Shown here: positions 1-7,278 of the stretch, in pieces
Layout: each line of letters opens with the position of its first letter
Position numbering within the stretch: position 1 is the first letter of the stretch
Assembly (NCBI GenBank): GCA_903910495.1
Contig: CAIVZW010000290.1
Location: forward strand, 1 to 14,855
Direction of reading: 5' to 3'
Length of the DNA stretch: 14,855 nt
Origin: an uncultured beta proteobacterium
GTDB taxonomy: Bacteria > Pseudomonadota > Gammaproteobacteria > Burkholderiales > Rhodocyclaceae
The notes under the pieces: model-generated
The model's database searches: none
Told to the model about the DNA's origin: nothing
Seen by the model: only the letters and a program-made list of their open reading frames with translations
Made by a program: the position numbers and the translations under genes

Positions 1-446
1 ATCGCCCGCTCGATACTCTGACGAATCCACCAGGTGGCGTAGGTCGAAAAACGGAATCCGCGTCCCGGATCGAACTTCTCGATTGCATGAATGAGCCCGA
101 GATTGCCTTCCTCGATCAGGTCGAGCAGAGGAATGCCCCGGTTCAGGTAGTGCTTGGCAATGTTGACGACCAGTCGCAGGTTGTGCTCGATCATCTTCTG
201 CCGGGCCTCAAACTCCCCGCCCTTGGCCCGGCACGCCCAGTCGAATTCTTCCTGTGGCGAAAACAAGGGCTTGGCGCCGATCTCGTTGAGGTAATGCTGG
301 GTGACGTCGTTGAGCAGTTCAACTTCCGGTGTCACGGCAGCGAGGTCAACGGAATCGTCGTTCTGTTCAGTCAGGAACACCTCGTCGGACGCCACTTCTT
401 CCGGCATATCATCTTCGGCGAACTCGGAATCAGAATCTCCAGTCAT
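1..446 (-). CDS. rpoS: RNA polymerase sigma factor RpoS, 5' part (cut by window edge)
   Basis: This is the N-terminal 148 codons of the stationary-phase/general-stress sigma factor, running off the left edge. An acidic, variable N-terminus (residues 1-45) is followed by region 1.2 ([11 protein letters not shown], 47-57) and region 2, with [12 protein letters not shown] (89-100), [13 protein letters not shown] (107-119), [18 protein letters not shown] (123-140) and IRQSIERA. The promoter -10 melting and recognition part is therefore present and intact. RpoS rather than RpoD is supported by the short acidic N-terminus, the single [11 protein letters not shown] segment and above all by nlpD directly upstream. 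The ATG lies 2 bases after the nlpD stop and no clear Shine-Dalgarno precedes it, so translation is probably coupled to nlpD. In enterobacteria a major rpoS promoter lies inside nlpD; that is known for the family and not shown here. Confidence 0.95.
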   Translation of the reverse strand, partial: MTGDSDSEFAEDDMPEEVASDEVFLTEQNDDSVDLAAVTPEVELLNDVTQHYLNEIGAKPLFSPQEEFDWACRAKGGEFEARQKMIEHNLRLVVNIAKHYLNRGIPLLDLIEEGNLGLIHAIEKFDPGRGFRFSTYATWWIRQSIERA

Positions 447-448
447 GA

Positions 449-1405
449 TCAGCGCGCAGGAAGATATTTAAGGGGATCGACCGGCTTGCCCTGCCGTCTG
501 ACTTCGAAATGCAGCTTGACCTGATCGGCGTCAGTATTGCCCATTTCGGCAATCTTCTGGCCCTTGGTCACGCTTTGCCCCTCCTTGACCAGAATGGTCT
601 GGTTGTGCGCGTAGGCCGACAGGTAGGTATTATTGTGTTTGAGGATGACCAGTTTGCCGTAACCGCGCAAGCCCGTACCGCTATACACCACCTTGCCATC
701 CCCCGCAGCGATCACCGGATCACCCGCCCTGCCGTCAATATCGACCCCTTTGCTGCCACCTTCACTGAAGGTAGCAACCGTCTTGCCGCTCGCCGGCCAG
801 ATCCAGGCGATTTCGTCACCCGTCAGGGCCGGCGCTTCAGCGGGCCGGGCTTCGGGCTTCGCATCAGGCGTTGCCTCAGTCCTGGCGACGGGAACCGCCG
901 GCTCGGACGCCTTCGGCGGGATCTGGTTTTGCGCCAAGGCCAGCGCCTGCTCCGAGTAGGGTTCCTTGCCGGCCTTGGGTTCACGCTTCAAGGTTTCCGT
1001 GTTGGACCCCAGGGGACGCTTTTCAACGACCTGTTCGCTGCCAATCGGTCTGGCCAGAACTACGTCAGATCTCACCGGCGCTGTCGTGGCCACGGCAGAA
1101 GTTTCCGCTGCCGGCGGCCTGACTTTCAGAACCTTACCGGGTGTAATGCGATTGGGATTGTCGATCCCGTTCATGGCAATCAACTCGCGAAAATCCATGC
1201 CGTGTTCGCGAGCTATGCTGTAGAGCGTATCGCCACTCTTGACGGTGTAGATATCCCTGGCGACAGGCGCAACCGGTACCGATGCCGGCTGACCTTCACG
1301 CCCGAGAACCGGTGCCGGAGAATTGCTTGCGCAGCCAGCCAGAACTAGCAGGGTGGCAAGAACAACAAACAGCCCGGGCTTGGCTAAAGTGCGATTATTC
1401 TTCAT
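449..1405 (-). CDS. nlpD: NlpD-like lipoprotein: LysM plus degenerate LytM (M23) domain, amidase activator
   Basis: Outer-membrane lipoprotein of 318 residues acting in the periplasm on peptidoglycan. A lipoprotein signal peptide ends in the lipobox VLAGC, with Cys25 as the acylated residue. A LysM domain (about 52-96, [13 protein letters not shown] to [10 protein letters not shown]) binds glycan. A proline/alanine-rich linker follows, then an M23/LytM fold (about 205-318). The zinc-site positions are degenerate: where active enzymes have HxxxD there is S218KGVD222, and where they have HxH there is K297-L-H299. Family knowledge then points to an activator of N-acetylmuramyl-L-alanine amidases (AmiC type) in cell separation, not a hydrolase. 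The start overlaps the pcm stop as ATGA, and rpoS follows 2 bases after the stop. Confidence 0.93.
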   Translation of the reverse strand: MKNNRTLAKPGLFVVLATLLVLAGCASNSPAPVLGREGQPASVPVAPVARDIYTVKSGDTLYSIAREHGMDFRELIAMNGIDNPNRITPGKVLKVRPPAAETSAVATTAPVRSDVVLARPIGSEQVVEKRPLGSNTETLKREPKAGKEPYSEQALALAQNQIPPKASEPAVPVARTEATPDAKPEARPAEAPALTGDEIAWIWPASGKTVATFSEGGSKGVDIDGRAGDPVIAAGDGKVVYSGTGLRGYGKLVILKHNNTYLSAYAHNQTILVKEGQSVTKGQKIAEMGNTDADQVKLHFEVRRQGKPVDPLKYLPAR

Positions 1406-2058
1406 TCGAGTCCTGAGAGTAACGGAACGAAACGAACACTGTCCAGACGGGTTTCAACATAACCTTCGGCACGACGCTCAACCAGCAGAAGGAACTGTTC
1501 CCCCGTTCCCAACGGCAACAGCATTCTGCCACCAAGCGCGAGTTGCTGCAAAAGCGCGTTGGGAACGCATGTTGCCGCAGCCGCAACAATGATCGTATCA
1601 AAGGGCGCCGCCTCGGGCAGTCCGAGTTGCCCGTCGGCATATTTCAGGCGCACCCTGAACTGCTGTATCGCGCGCAGATTGAGCTTGGCCCTGGCCAGCA
1701 GTGGTTCGATCCGTTCGAGCGCATAGACCTCGCTCGTCAGTTGCGCCAGTACCGCCGCCTGATAACCGCAGCCGGCGCCGACTTCCAGGGTCTTGCCGAG
1801 TTCCCGCCCGTCGAGCAACACTTCGATCATGCGCGCCACGATAAAGGGCTGCGAGATGGTTTGCGAGAATCCGAGCGGCAAAGCCGTATCCTCGTAGGCT
1901 CGCGAAGCCAGCGCCTCCTCGACAAACACGTGGCGCGGCACGGCAGCAATGGCTGCCAGAACCCGCTCGTTACGGATACCCTTGGCTCGCAAACGCTCGA
2001 TCATGCGCGTGCGCGTGCGCTGCGAGGTCATGCCAATGCCGGAAACGCTTCGACTCAT
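1402..2058 (-). CDS. pcm: Protein-L-isoaspartate O-methyltransferase
   Basis: Cytoplasmic repair enzyme that transfers a methyl group from S-adenosylmethionine to isoaspartyl residues in damaged proteins. With the start used here it has 218 residues, close to the roughly 208-residue E. coli protein. Visible motifs are [13 protein letters not shown] (38-50), the active-site loop [13 protein letters not shown] (65-77), the SAM-binding motif [15 protein letters not shown] (91-105) and a C-terminal RFVPLLSG. I chose ATG at 2058 because it overlaps the surE stop as ATGA. An in-frame TTG at 2070 would add four residues inside surE, and an ATG at 2031 would give a shorter form. The stop overlaps the nlpD start. 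Co-location with surE and rpoS fits a stationary-phase survival role. Confidence 0.94.
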   Translation of the reverse strand: MSRSVSGIGMTSQRTRTRMIERLRAKGIRNERVLAAIAAVPRHVFVEEALASRAYEDTALPLGFSQTISQPFIVARMIEVLLDGRELGKTLEVGAGCGYQAAVLAQLTSEVYALERIEPLLARAKLNLRAIQQFRVRLKYADGQLGLPEAAPFDTIIVAAAATCVPNALLQQLALGGRMLLPLGTGEQFLLLVERRAEGYVETRLDSVRFVPLLSGLE

Positions 2059-2798
2059 TGCGCCAGCCAACTGCGCACCAGAGGGAGTTGCGCGTTGTGC
2101 GTCAGATCGATCTGCAAGGGCGTCACTGAAACCTGATTGTTGCTCACAGCATGGAAATCGGTGCCTTCGCCGGCATCCTGCGCCTCTCCGGCCGCACCCA
2201 CCCAGTAGACCGTCTCGTTGCGCGGCGTCACCGTACGCACGACCGCCTCGGCCTTGTGCCGCTTGCCGAGCCGGGTCACGACCTTGCCACGCAGTTGCCC
2301 ATAAGGCACATCCGGCACATTGACATTGAGCAGCAAGGGTTCGCGCACGTTCTGGCGCTGAATCATCTGCACCAGTTCCAGCGTCACCCGCGCGGCCGTC
2401 TCGAAATGCCCACCGACTTTACTGCACAGCGAAACGGCAATTGATGGGATACCGAGCAGGAAGCCCTCGGTCGCTGCCGCGACAGTACCTGAATAGATCG
2501 TGTCATCACCCATGTTGGCACCGAGATTGATTCCCGAAACAACCATATCCGGCAGCACATCGAGCATCCCGGTCACCGCCAGATGTACGCAGTCGGTAGG
2601 CGTTCCATTCACATGGTAGTAACCGTTGGCCGCGCGCTTCAGGGATAGCGGACGATCCAGCGTAAGGGAATTGCTGGCGCCGCTACGGTCACGCTCAGGT
2701 GCCACCACGGTGATTTCAGCCACATCCGAAAGCATGCGCGCCAGATAGTCGATCCCCGGGGAGAAATAACCGTCATCGTTGCTCAGCAAAATTCGCAT
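2055..2798 (-). CDS. surE: 5'/3'-nucleotidase SurE (stationary-phase survival protein)
   Basis: Metal-dependent nucleoside monophosphatase of 247 residues, the normal family length. The N-terminal signature [16 protein letters not shown] holds the metal-binding pair D8-D9. Also seen are [17 protein letters not shown] with the conserved Ser39, [14 protein letters not shown], and the [19 protein letters not shown] block with the conserved Asn91. It is the first gene of the surE-pcm-nlpD-rpoS series. The Shine-Dalgarno is weak (GGGTTGAT before ATG). An intrinsic terminator sits about 30 bases upstream of the start, which leaves its promoter arrangement unusual. Confidence 0.96.
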   Translation of the reverse strand: MRILLSNDDGYFSPGIDYLARMLSDVAEITVVAPERDRSGASNSLTLDRPLSLKRAANGYYHVNGTPTDCVHLAVTGMLDVLPDMVVSGINLGANMGDDTIYSGTVAAATEGFLLGIPSIAVSLCSKVGGHFETAARVTLELVQMIQRQNVREPLLLNVNVPDVPYGQLRGKVVTRLGKRHKAEAVVRTVTPRNETVYWVGAAGEAQDAGEGTDFHAVSNNQVSVTPLQIDLTHNAQLPLVRSWLAQ

Positions 2799-2827
2799 AT
2801 CAACCCAATAAAGCGTAAAGGAAATAC

Positions 2828-2853
2828 AAAAAAACCGGCAATCTGCCGGCTTT
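2828..2853 (-). terminator. Intrinsic terminator downstream of the 3044-4507 gene, upstream of surE
   Basis: Read on the minus strand, a 6-bp stem TGCCGG/CCGGCA, extendable by flanking bases, is followed at once by seven T residues. It is a textbook Rho-independent terminator for the oxidoreductase gene that ends about 190 bases upstream. It also lies between the best surE -10 box and the surE start, so it may act as a leader terminator. Confidence 0.8.
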
Positions 2854-2936
2854 TGGAAAATGATCAGAATGATGGATCAGTCTGACGATCCTTGCATTAG
2901 CCCCACGAAAACCATAGCACCGCAAAGTCAAGTGAA

Positions 2937-2942
2937 ATTATA
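2937..2942 (-). promoter_or_regulatory. Candidate -10 box (TATAAT) reading toward surE
   Basis: A perfect TATAAT on the minus strand, preceded by the inverted repeat CGGG/CCCG with 10 bases between the arms. No convincing -35 hexamer lies at 16-18 bases. If used, transcription would start near 2930 and run through the terminator hairpin at 2828-2853 before reaching surE. The rest of 2799-3043 holds nothing else I can name. Confidence 0.4.
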
Positions 2943-3043
2943 CGGGTATTCGGAAGCCCGTGCGAAAACAGGCGCGCGACGCATCGACAAGAATTCAAAA
3001 ACAATGGCGGGTGCAGCGTCACGTCACCCTCCATCAGTCAAGA

Positions 3044-4507
3044 TCAGACCTTGATCTGCGTTGCGGTAGCCACATCAGGATTCTTTGCCAGTACCACAAA
3101 TTTCTCGATCAACTGGGCACGGAAACTTGCGTTGGCAGGCAGATCCAGATCAAAAATCTTCTCGATCGTCAGCAGGTTGCCGACAATGCCCGAGGCCTCG
3201 TTGCTGAGCCTGGCCTTGTCCAGAATTTCGGTGGCCAGCGGATCGTTCAGCACGGCGCCGGGCGTATTTGCAGTCTTCACCACGAAGTGCATCCACGCAG
3301 CCACCGCAGTGATGATCATGGGCGACGCAAGGCCCTTGGCGATACGGTCGCGCAAGGGTGCCAGCAGGCGTTGCGGGATCTTCTGCGAACCGTCGCAGGC
3401 GATCTGCGCCGTGCGGTGCTTGAGCGCGGGATTGCGAAAACGCTGCTTGAGGCTTTCCACGTATTCGGCAGTATTCACGCCTTTGGGTGCGTGCAGGACT
3501 TCGCGGACTTCCAGCCACAGCGGATCGAGAATATCGGTGATCAGCGGCAATTTCATCGCGTCCGCGACGGTCTCGCGGCCAGTGAGTTGCCCGAGGTAGG
3601 AAAGCGTGGAATGCGAACCATTGAGGCAGCGCAGCTTCATGTTTTCCCAGTTCTCGATTTCATCGGAGAAAACTGCGCCGGCGATGTTCCAGTTCGGGCG
3701 CCCCATGGTGAATTGATCTTCGATCACCCACTGCACGAACTGCTCGGTCACCACCGGCCATGCATCATCCATACCGATGACTTGGGTCACATGGGCGCGA
3801 TCGGCATCGGTTGTGGCCGGCGTGATGCGATCGACCATCGTGCATGGGAAACACACATTGGCTTCGATCCAGACCGCAAGGCCGGCATCCACTTCACGCG
3901 CGAAGGCCAGCACGGCGGCCTTGGCCAGCTTGCCGTTGTTTGGCAGATTATCGCAGCTGAGCACCGTAAAGGGAGGAATACCCGCCGCTTTGCGGTTTTT
4001 AAGAGCCTGTACGATCAAGCCAAGAATGGTTTTGGGCGTAGCCGGAGCCGCAAGATCGGCAGCAACCGCTGGCGCTTGCAGTTGCAGCTTGCCGGTAGCC
4101 AGATCAAGGTAATAGCCCTTCTCGGTCACCGTAATGCTCACGATACGGGTACTGACATCACTCATTTTGGCCAGCAGCTTGTCGGCATCTTCCGCGCCAC
4201 CAAACACGCTGACGATCGAGCCGATCACCCGCACTTTTTCGGAATCCGCCCCCATCTCGGCCAGCGCATAGAGGCAATCCTGCGGACTCAGCGCATTCTT
4301 CATATCCGCCGAGATCACCCCCGCACCCACGATGCCCCACGCCAGATCGCCCGAAGCCAGCACCGCATCCGTAAACATCGCCTGATGAGCGCGATGAAAC
4401 GCACCGATGCCCAGATGCACGATAGCGCCGAGCACCTTGCTGCGGTCATAGGATGGCCTGGCAACCGAGGCAGGCAACTGGGACAGACTCTTCTCACTAA
4501 GCTGCAT
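3044..4507 (-). CDS. Mannitol-dehydrogenase-family polyol/sugar-acid oxidoreductase (mannitol 2-dehydrogenase or fructuronate reductase)
   Basis: NAD(P)-dependent long-chain secondary-alcohol dehydrogenase of 487 residues, the usual family length. The N-terminal Rossmann part has HLGIGAFHRAHQA (31-43). Further conserved blocks are SITVTEKGYYLD (124-135), TVLSCDNLPNNG (181-192), MVDRITP (224-230) and DDAWPVV (247-253). The catalytic signature KxxxxNxxH is present as K291, N296 and H299. Family members interconvert mannitol/fructose, arabinitol/xylulose or mannonate/fructuronate, and sequence alone does not settle which. A divergent GntR/FCD regulator next door, like UxuR/ExuR types, favours a sugar-acid role. 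A good Shine-Dalgarno (GGGAG, 8 bases before ATG) supports the start. An intrinsic terminator follows at 2828-2853. Confidence 0.9.
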   Translation of the reverse strand: MQLSEKSLSQLPASVARPSYDRSKVLGAIVHLGIGAFHRAHQAMFTDAVLASGDLAWGIVGAGVISADMKNALSPQDCLYALAEMGADSEKVRVIGSIVSVFGGAEDADKLLAKMSDVSTRIVSITVTEKGYYLDLATGKLQLQAPAVAADLAAPATPKTILGLIVQALKNRKAAGIPPFTVLSCDNLPNNGKLAKAAVLAFAREVDAGLAVWIEANVCFPCTMVDRITPATTDADRAHVTQVIGMDDAWPVVTEQFVQWVIEDQFTMGRPNWNIAGAVFSDEIENWENMKLRCLNGSHSTLSYLGQLTGRETVADAMKLPLITDILDPLWLEVREVLHAPKGVNTAEYVESLKQRFRNPALKHRTAQIACDGSQKIPQRLLAPLRDRIAKGLASPMIITAVAAWMHFVVKTANTPGAVLNDPLATEILDKARLSNEASGIVGNLLTIEKIFDLDLPANASFRAQLIEKFVVLAKNPDVATATQIKV

Positions 4508-4549
4508 TTATAACTCCCATGTCAGTATGGATAATACGAATTTTCAACA

Positions 4550-4575
4550 CTATATACATATGCATACTTGTATAG
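4550..4575. promoter_or_regulatory. Palindromic operator candidate in the divergent oxidoreductase/GntR spacer
   Basis: A 26-bp imperfect palindrome centred on ATGCAT, with arms CTATATACAT and ACTTGTATAG that match at 7 of 10 positions. It sits in the 119-base spacer between the divergent starts, just upstream of an ATAATA/TATTAT block that could be the -10 of the minus-strand gene. The size and AT-rich dyad fit a GntR-family dimer site. The pairing of site and regulator is inferred from position. Confidence 0.45.
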
Positions 4576-4626
4576 TAGCATCCAAAAAACGAAGAACAAG
4601 CACCTCGTCCAGACAAGGATTTTACA

Positions 4627-5337
4627 ATGGAAACCGGAACCTTTGACGATTTTGCGAAATCGAGTTTCCATCCCCAGGAGTCTCTTTCAATCGGGTCGCA
4701 GTTGCATCGCATCTTGCGTACGGCCATCATCCAGTGCGATCTCGTACCCGGACAGGGCATTTCCGAAATCGAAATGGGCAAACGCTTTTCCATCAGTCGC
4801 CAACCCGTGCGCGAAGCGTTCATCAAACTCGGGGAAGAAAGACTGCTTGAAGTCAGGCCCCAGCGCGGCACCTACGTGCGCAAGATTTCCGTCAAGGAAG
4901 TGCTTGATGCCCGCCATCTGCGTGAGGTCATCGAAGTGTCCATCGTGCGCGAAGTTACCCGGCAACACGACGCCAAGTTGATCAAGAGCCTTCGTCGCAA
5001 CATCGCGCAGCAACAGAAAACCAAACCGGGTGATAGCCGAAGCTTTCTCGCCCTCGATGAAGAACTCCACAAAACATTCGCCCTGCATGCCGGCCGCGAA
5101 TATGCCTGGCGGGTGGCAGAGAGCATCAAGGCGCAGATGGATCGCGTCCGCTTCCTGTCGTACGACTTTGCTTCGCCAGTTTCACAACTTGTCGTCGAAC
5201 ACGCTGAAATCGTTGATGCCATTGAGTCTGGCGATGAGCTACTTGCTGTTGATAGGCTGGAAAACCACCTGCGGGGAATACTTACCTCACTCCCATTGAT
5301 TGCCAAACGATACCCTGAGTATTTCGTCAACAGTTAA
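4627..5337 (+). CDS. GntR-family transcriptional regulator, FadR/FCD subfamily
   Basis: DNA-binding regulator of 236 residues. The N-terminal winged helix-turn-helix spans about 21-86 (GSQLHRILRTAII, FSISRQPVREAFIKL, RGTYVRKIS). The C-terminal all-helical FCD ligand domain spans about 92-222 and keeps the usual metal-ligand pattern D144, H148, H192 and H214. Such proteins usually repress an adjacent sugar-acid or organic-acid gene and release DNA when they bind a small carboxylate. The start is supported by an AAGGA Shine-Dalgarno 8 bases upstream. Divergence from the oxidoreductase gene and the shared spacer palindrome suggest it controls that gene and itself. Confidence 0.9.
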   Translation: METGTFDDFAKSSFHPQESLSIGSQLHRILRTAIIQCDLVPGQGISEIEMGKRFSISRQPVREAFIKLGEERLLEVRPQRGTYVRKISVKEVLDARHLREVIEVSIVREVTRQHDAKLIKSLRRNIAQQQKTKPGDSRSFLALDEELHKTFALHAGREYAWRVAESIKAQMDRVRFLSYDFASPVSQLVVEHAEIVDAIESGDELLAVDRLENHLRGILTSLPLIAKRYPEYFVNS

Positions 5338-5360
5338 GGATGCGCTGATTAAATGACGAA

Positions 5361-5432
5361 TTGTCATTCCGGCGAAAGCCGGAATCCAGGAAAATCAAGG
5401 TACTGGACACCGGCTTTCGCCGGTGTGACGAC
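5361..5432. repeat. Paired REP-like hairpin repeat, head to head
   Basis: Two near-identical stem-loops in opposite orientation. ATTCCGGC-GAAA-GCCGGAAT lies at 5366-5385, and ACACCGGC-TTTC-GCCGGTGT at 5407-5426, which reads as a GAAA loop on the minus strand. Each has an 8-bp perfect stem and a 4-base loop. The unit GTCATTCCGGCGAAAGCCGG belongs to a repeat type scattered widely in proteobacterial genomes; translated, it yields the familiar spurious peptide DSGFRRND. The pair may act as a transcription boundary after the GntR gene. Confidence 0.8.
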
Positions 5433-5433
5433 T

Positions 5434-5781
5434 TTTTCAGCGTTTCCTTAATGTGCTCCCGGGCCTTTATCAGGTCGTTGGAATAGACATCAATCCTTTC
5501 TTTCGAGCATGGCAAAATTATTGCCGGAAGACTGGCTTCTGAGACAGACCCCGGCCATCACCCTTATGTTGTATCCTGTCTCCCCTCACGATCAGGGCAG
5601 GCATCGTAAAGCCCTGATCAGAACCACGCGAATATTAGTCCATAGAAATTCGCGAGACTATTGGCAGCAGATTTGTTGGAAGTTTTTCAGTCGGAACAAT
5701 GACGATTCGATATCACCGAGTTGTGCGTCGTCCATATTTTCTTGCAACTTACAGTTGCGCTTAGCAAATGAAAGAGTAGCA
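5434..5781. other. Geneless stretch upstream of the isomerase gene
   Basis: About 350 bases between the hairpin repeat and the isomerase start. An open frame from 5509 runs into the isomerase, but its first 91 codons look unlike a protein domain and I treat them as leader. The only clear structure is a 9-bp inverted repeat, GATCAGGGC at 5590-5598 and GCCCTGATC at 5611-5619, with a 12-base loop and no T-run. It could be an operator or an RNA hairpin. Confidence 0.5.
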
Positions 5782-6591
5782 ATGTCTAAACGCCGTTATT
5801 TTCTCTCCGTGCAAATGCTCCTTCCGCCCGATTACCGGAACGACAGGTATTTCATTAACGATCTTTCAGTGTTGCGTTCGCTTGAATTCGACGGGGTCGA
5901 GCTTAATATCCGCGATCCAGAACGAGTACATCCGGATGAACTCAAGCGGTTTCTCTCCGATTTCGGCTTGGAGCTTTCGATGTTCGCTTCGGGAGCGACC
6001 GCAAGGGCGTTGAACCTGTCGCTCGCCTCGACCGATGAGGCGGAGCGTAAACGGGCTGTTGAATATACCACAGGCTTCCTGGAGTTCGCGTCGGAGCTAG
6101 GGGCCGGTGTAATCGCCGGTTTTCTCAAGGGACCCATGGCGCACACAACAGAAGCGCATCGACTCAAATTGGTCGAATCTATCGCAGAACTGGCACCGGT
6201 CAGCGCGCGTTGCAAGACGCCCTTACAGATAGAGGCGATCAATCGTTTCGAATCGCCTCTCGGGCACTCGCTTGATGAAACCTATGAGCTTGTCAAAGGC
6301 TGCGACCACGAGTACCTGTGGATACTGCCTGACACCTGGCACATGAACATCGAGGAATCCAATATGGAGGCCGCAATTATCCGTCACAAAGACCATTTTG
6401 GCTCCTTTCACCTGTCCGACAACAACCGCTTTTTTCCAGGTCTGGGAGGCATCGATTTCAAGCGAATCATTGGAGTGCTGGAGGCCTGCGGCTACACGGG
6501 GAAGCTCGCTATTGAAGGAAATATCAAAACGAGTTTTAGTGAGGATATAACGGCTTCTGCGCGCTTCCTTGATCCGATTCTGTGCGCATAA
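5782..6591 (+). CDS. Sugar phosphate isomerase/epimerase, xylose isomerase-like TIM barrel
   Basis: TIM-barrel protein of 269 residues in the family of D-tagatose 3-epimerase, hydroxypyruvate isomerase and inosose enzymes. The usual four metal ligands are visible: E151 (IEAINRFES), D184 (LPDTWHMNIEE), H210 (SFHLSDNNR) and E245 (LAIEGN). It likely interconverts a ketose or keto-sugar substrate by proton transfer at C2/C3; the exact substrate cannot be told. I chose ATG at 5782 because homology-like sequence (RRYFLSVQMLLPP) begins there and a weak AAAGAG lies upstream. A longer frame from 5509 is possible. Proximity to the GntR regulator and polyol dehydrogenase suggests one sugar locus, though a repeat and about 350 bases separate them. 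Confidence 0.85.
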   Translation: MSKRRYFLSVQMLLPPDYRNDRYFINDLSVLRSLEFDGVELNIRDPERVHPDELKRFLSDFGLELSMFASGATARALNLSLASTDEAERKRAVEYTTGFLEFASELGAGVIAGFLKGPMAHTTEAHRLKLVESIAELAPVSARCKTPLQIEAINRFESPLGHSLDETYELVKGCDHEYLWILPDTWHMNIEESNMEAAIIRHKDHFGSFHLSDNNRFFPGLGGIDFKRIIGVLEACGYTGKLAIEGNIKTSFSEDITASARFLDPILCA

Positions 6592-6824
6592 CGGGTTCGA
6601 GTTTCTGTTTCCTGACCCGAACCTTCTCCTGCACATGGACACGCTTCTGGAACATGTCGGTATAGAGCACCTTGGCACGTAGCCGCTCGAAGGTGTAGCC
6701 GCGCCCACAATGCCGAGAAATGGTGACTGGCGTTGCTTTGACGTGAGACTCGGTCTCGGATTCCCTAAATGAGACCGGCGAGGTTGAGGATATTGACGGG
6801 CAAAGCAACAACCTGCTGCGGCCA
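6592..6824 (-). other. Possible coding remnant, unidentified
   Basis: On the minus strand a frame without a convincing start or Shine-Dalgarno reads through this spacer and on into the 3' end of the isomerase gene, stopping at 6536. Its middle part looks protein-like (HCGRGYTFERLRAKVLYT, then a run rich in Lys, Arg and Val), but I do not recognise the family. It follows the higA stop directly. It could be the 3' relic of a lost gene, or noncoding sequence that happens to be open. No inverted repeats or insertion-sequence ends were seen. Confidence 0.3.
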
Positions 6825-7205
6825 TTAAGCCGCAAGTGGTAGTTTGGTGGGGCGAATCAGACTTTCGGCAGGAATTCCGAATCTCTCATGCAGTTTCCAG
6901 ATCATATTGAGCATCAGAGGGCGCTTGCGGTTAAGAATTTCGTAAACACGGTTCAAGCGCCCGATCGCGGGCACAAGGTCTTTCGGAGACAACCCTGCCT
7001 GTTCCATGCGGAATTTGATGGCTTCTACCGGGTCAGGAAGATCAATCGGGTAGTGCTTGGTCTCGTAAGCTTCCACGAGCGTAAGCGGTACCTCGAATCG
7101 GTCACTGTCAGGCGTGCCGGGTGCAGGCTCGCTGTCAAAATAGGCCAACACCTCGCGCAGCGCAATTTTGTAGTCGTCTTCGGTGTGAATCGGGCGGATT
7201 TCCAT
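6825..7205 (-). CDS. higA: HigA-type antitoxin (XRE-like helix-turn-helix), apparently orphan
   Basis: DNA-binding antitoxin-like protein of 126 residues. The N-terminal half contains RFEVPLTLVEAYETKHYPID (36-55), typical of the HigA/YgjM group. The C-terminal half (about 60-115) is a helix-turn-helix with EAIKFRMEQAGLSPKDL and EILNRKRPLMLNMIWKLHE. In working systems HigA neutralises the mRNA interferase HigB and represses the operon, and higB normally lies just upstream. Here only 73 bases or fewer separate the start from a divergent unrelated gene, and no toxin is seen on either side. A GGAG Shine-Dalgarno 8 bases before ATG suggests the gene is still expressed. Confidence 0.85.
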   Translation of the reverse strand: MEIRPIHTEDDYKIALREVLAYFDSEPAPGTPDSDRFEVPLTLVEAYETKHYPIDLPDPVEAIKFRMEQAGLSPKDLVPAIGRLNRVYEILNRKRPLMLNMIWKLHERFGIPAESLIRPTKLPLAA

Positions 7206-7242
7206 GTTAGTGCTCCATTAAAACATTGACGGCGTAACACGG

Positions 7243-7248
7243 TAGAAT
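7243..7248 (+). promoter_or_regulatory. Candidate -10 box for the zinc-ribbon gene
   Basis: TAGAAT in the context ACGGTAGAATCC. A TTGACG lies at 7226-7231, but the 11-base spacing is too short for a standard sigma-70 promoter, so only the -10 is proposed. Transcription would start near 7256, almost on the GTG at 7258, which favours the ATG at 7279 as translation start. Confidence 0.3.
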
Positions 7249-7278
7249 CCCTTCGGTGTGCCTGACGCTGATCTACCT

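Noticed and set aside
509..1348. Plus-strand open frame of 279 codons opposite nlpD
   Set aside because: Arg-rich low-information translation; the opposite strand encodes lipobox, LysM and LytM domains.
3041..3057. Small palindrome AGATCA/TGATCT at the oxidoreductase stop codon
   Set aside because: Short 6-bp stem, no T-run, and a much better terminator lies at 2828-2853.
2960..4513. Plus-strand open frame of 517 codons
   Set aside because: It is fully antisense to the mannitol-dehydrogenase-family gene, has a composition rich in His, Arg and Gln, and shows no domain; it is a codon-bias shadow.
4568..4981. Alternative plus-frame at the start of the GntR gene
   Set aside because: It overlaps the well-supported regulator in another frame and has no recognisable motif or Shine-Dalgarno.
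5327..5515. Small minus-strand frame containing DSGFRRND
   Set aside because: This peptide is the usual false translation of the dispersed hairpin repeat at 5361-5432.
7226..7248. TTGACG and TAGAAT as a full sigma-70 promoter
   Set aside because: The spacing is 11 bases, too short; only the -10 part is kept as a weak candidate.
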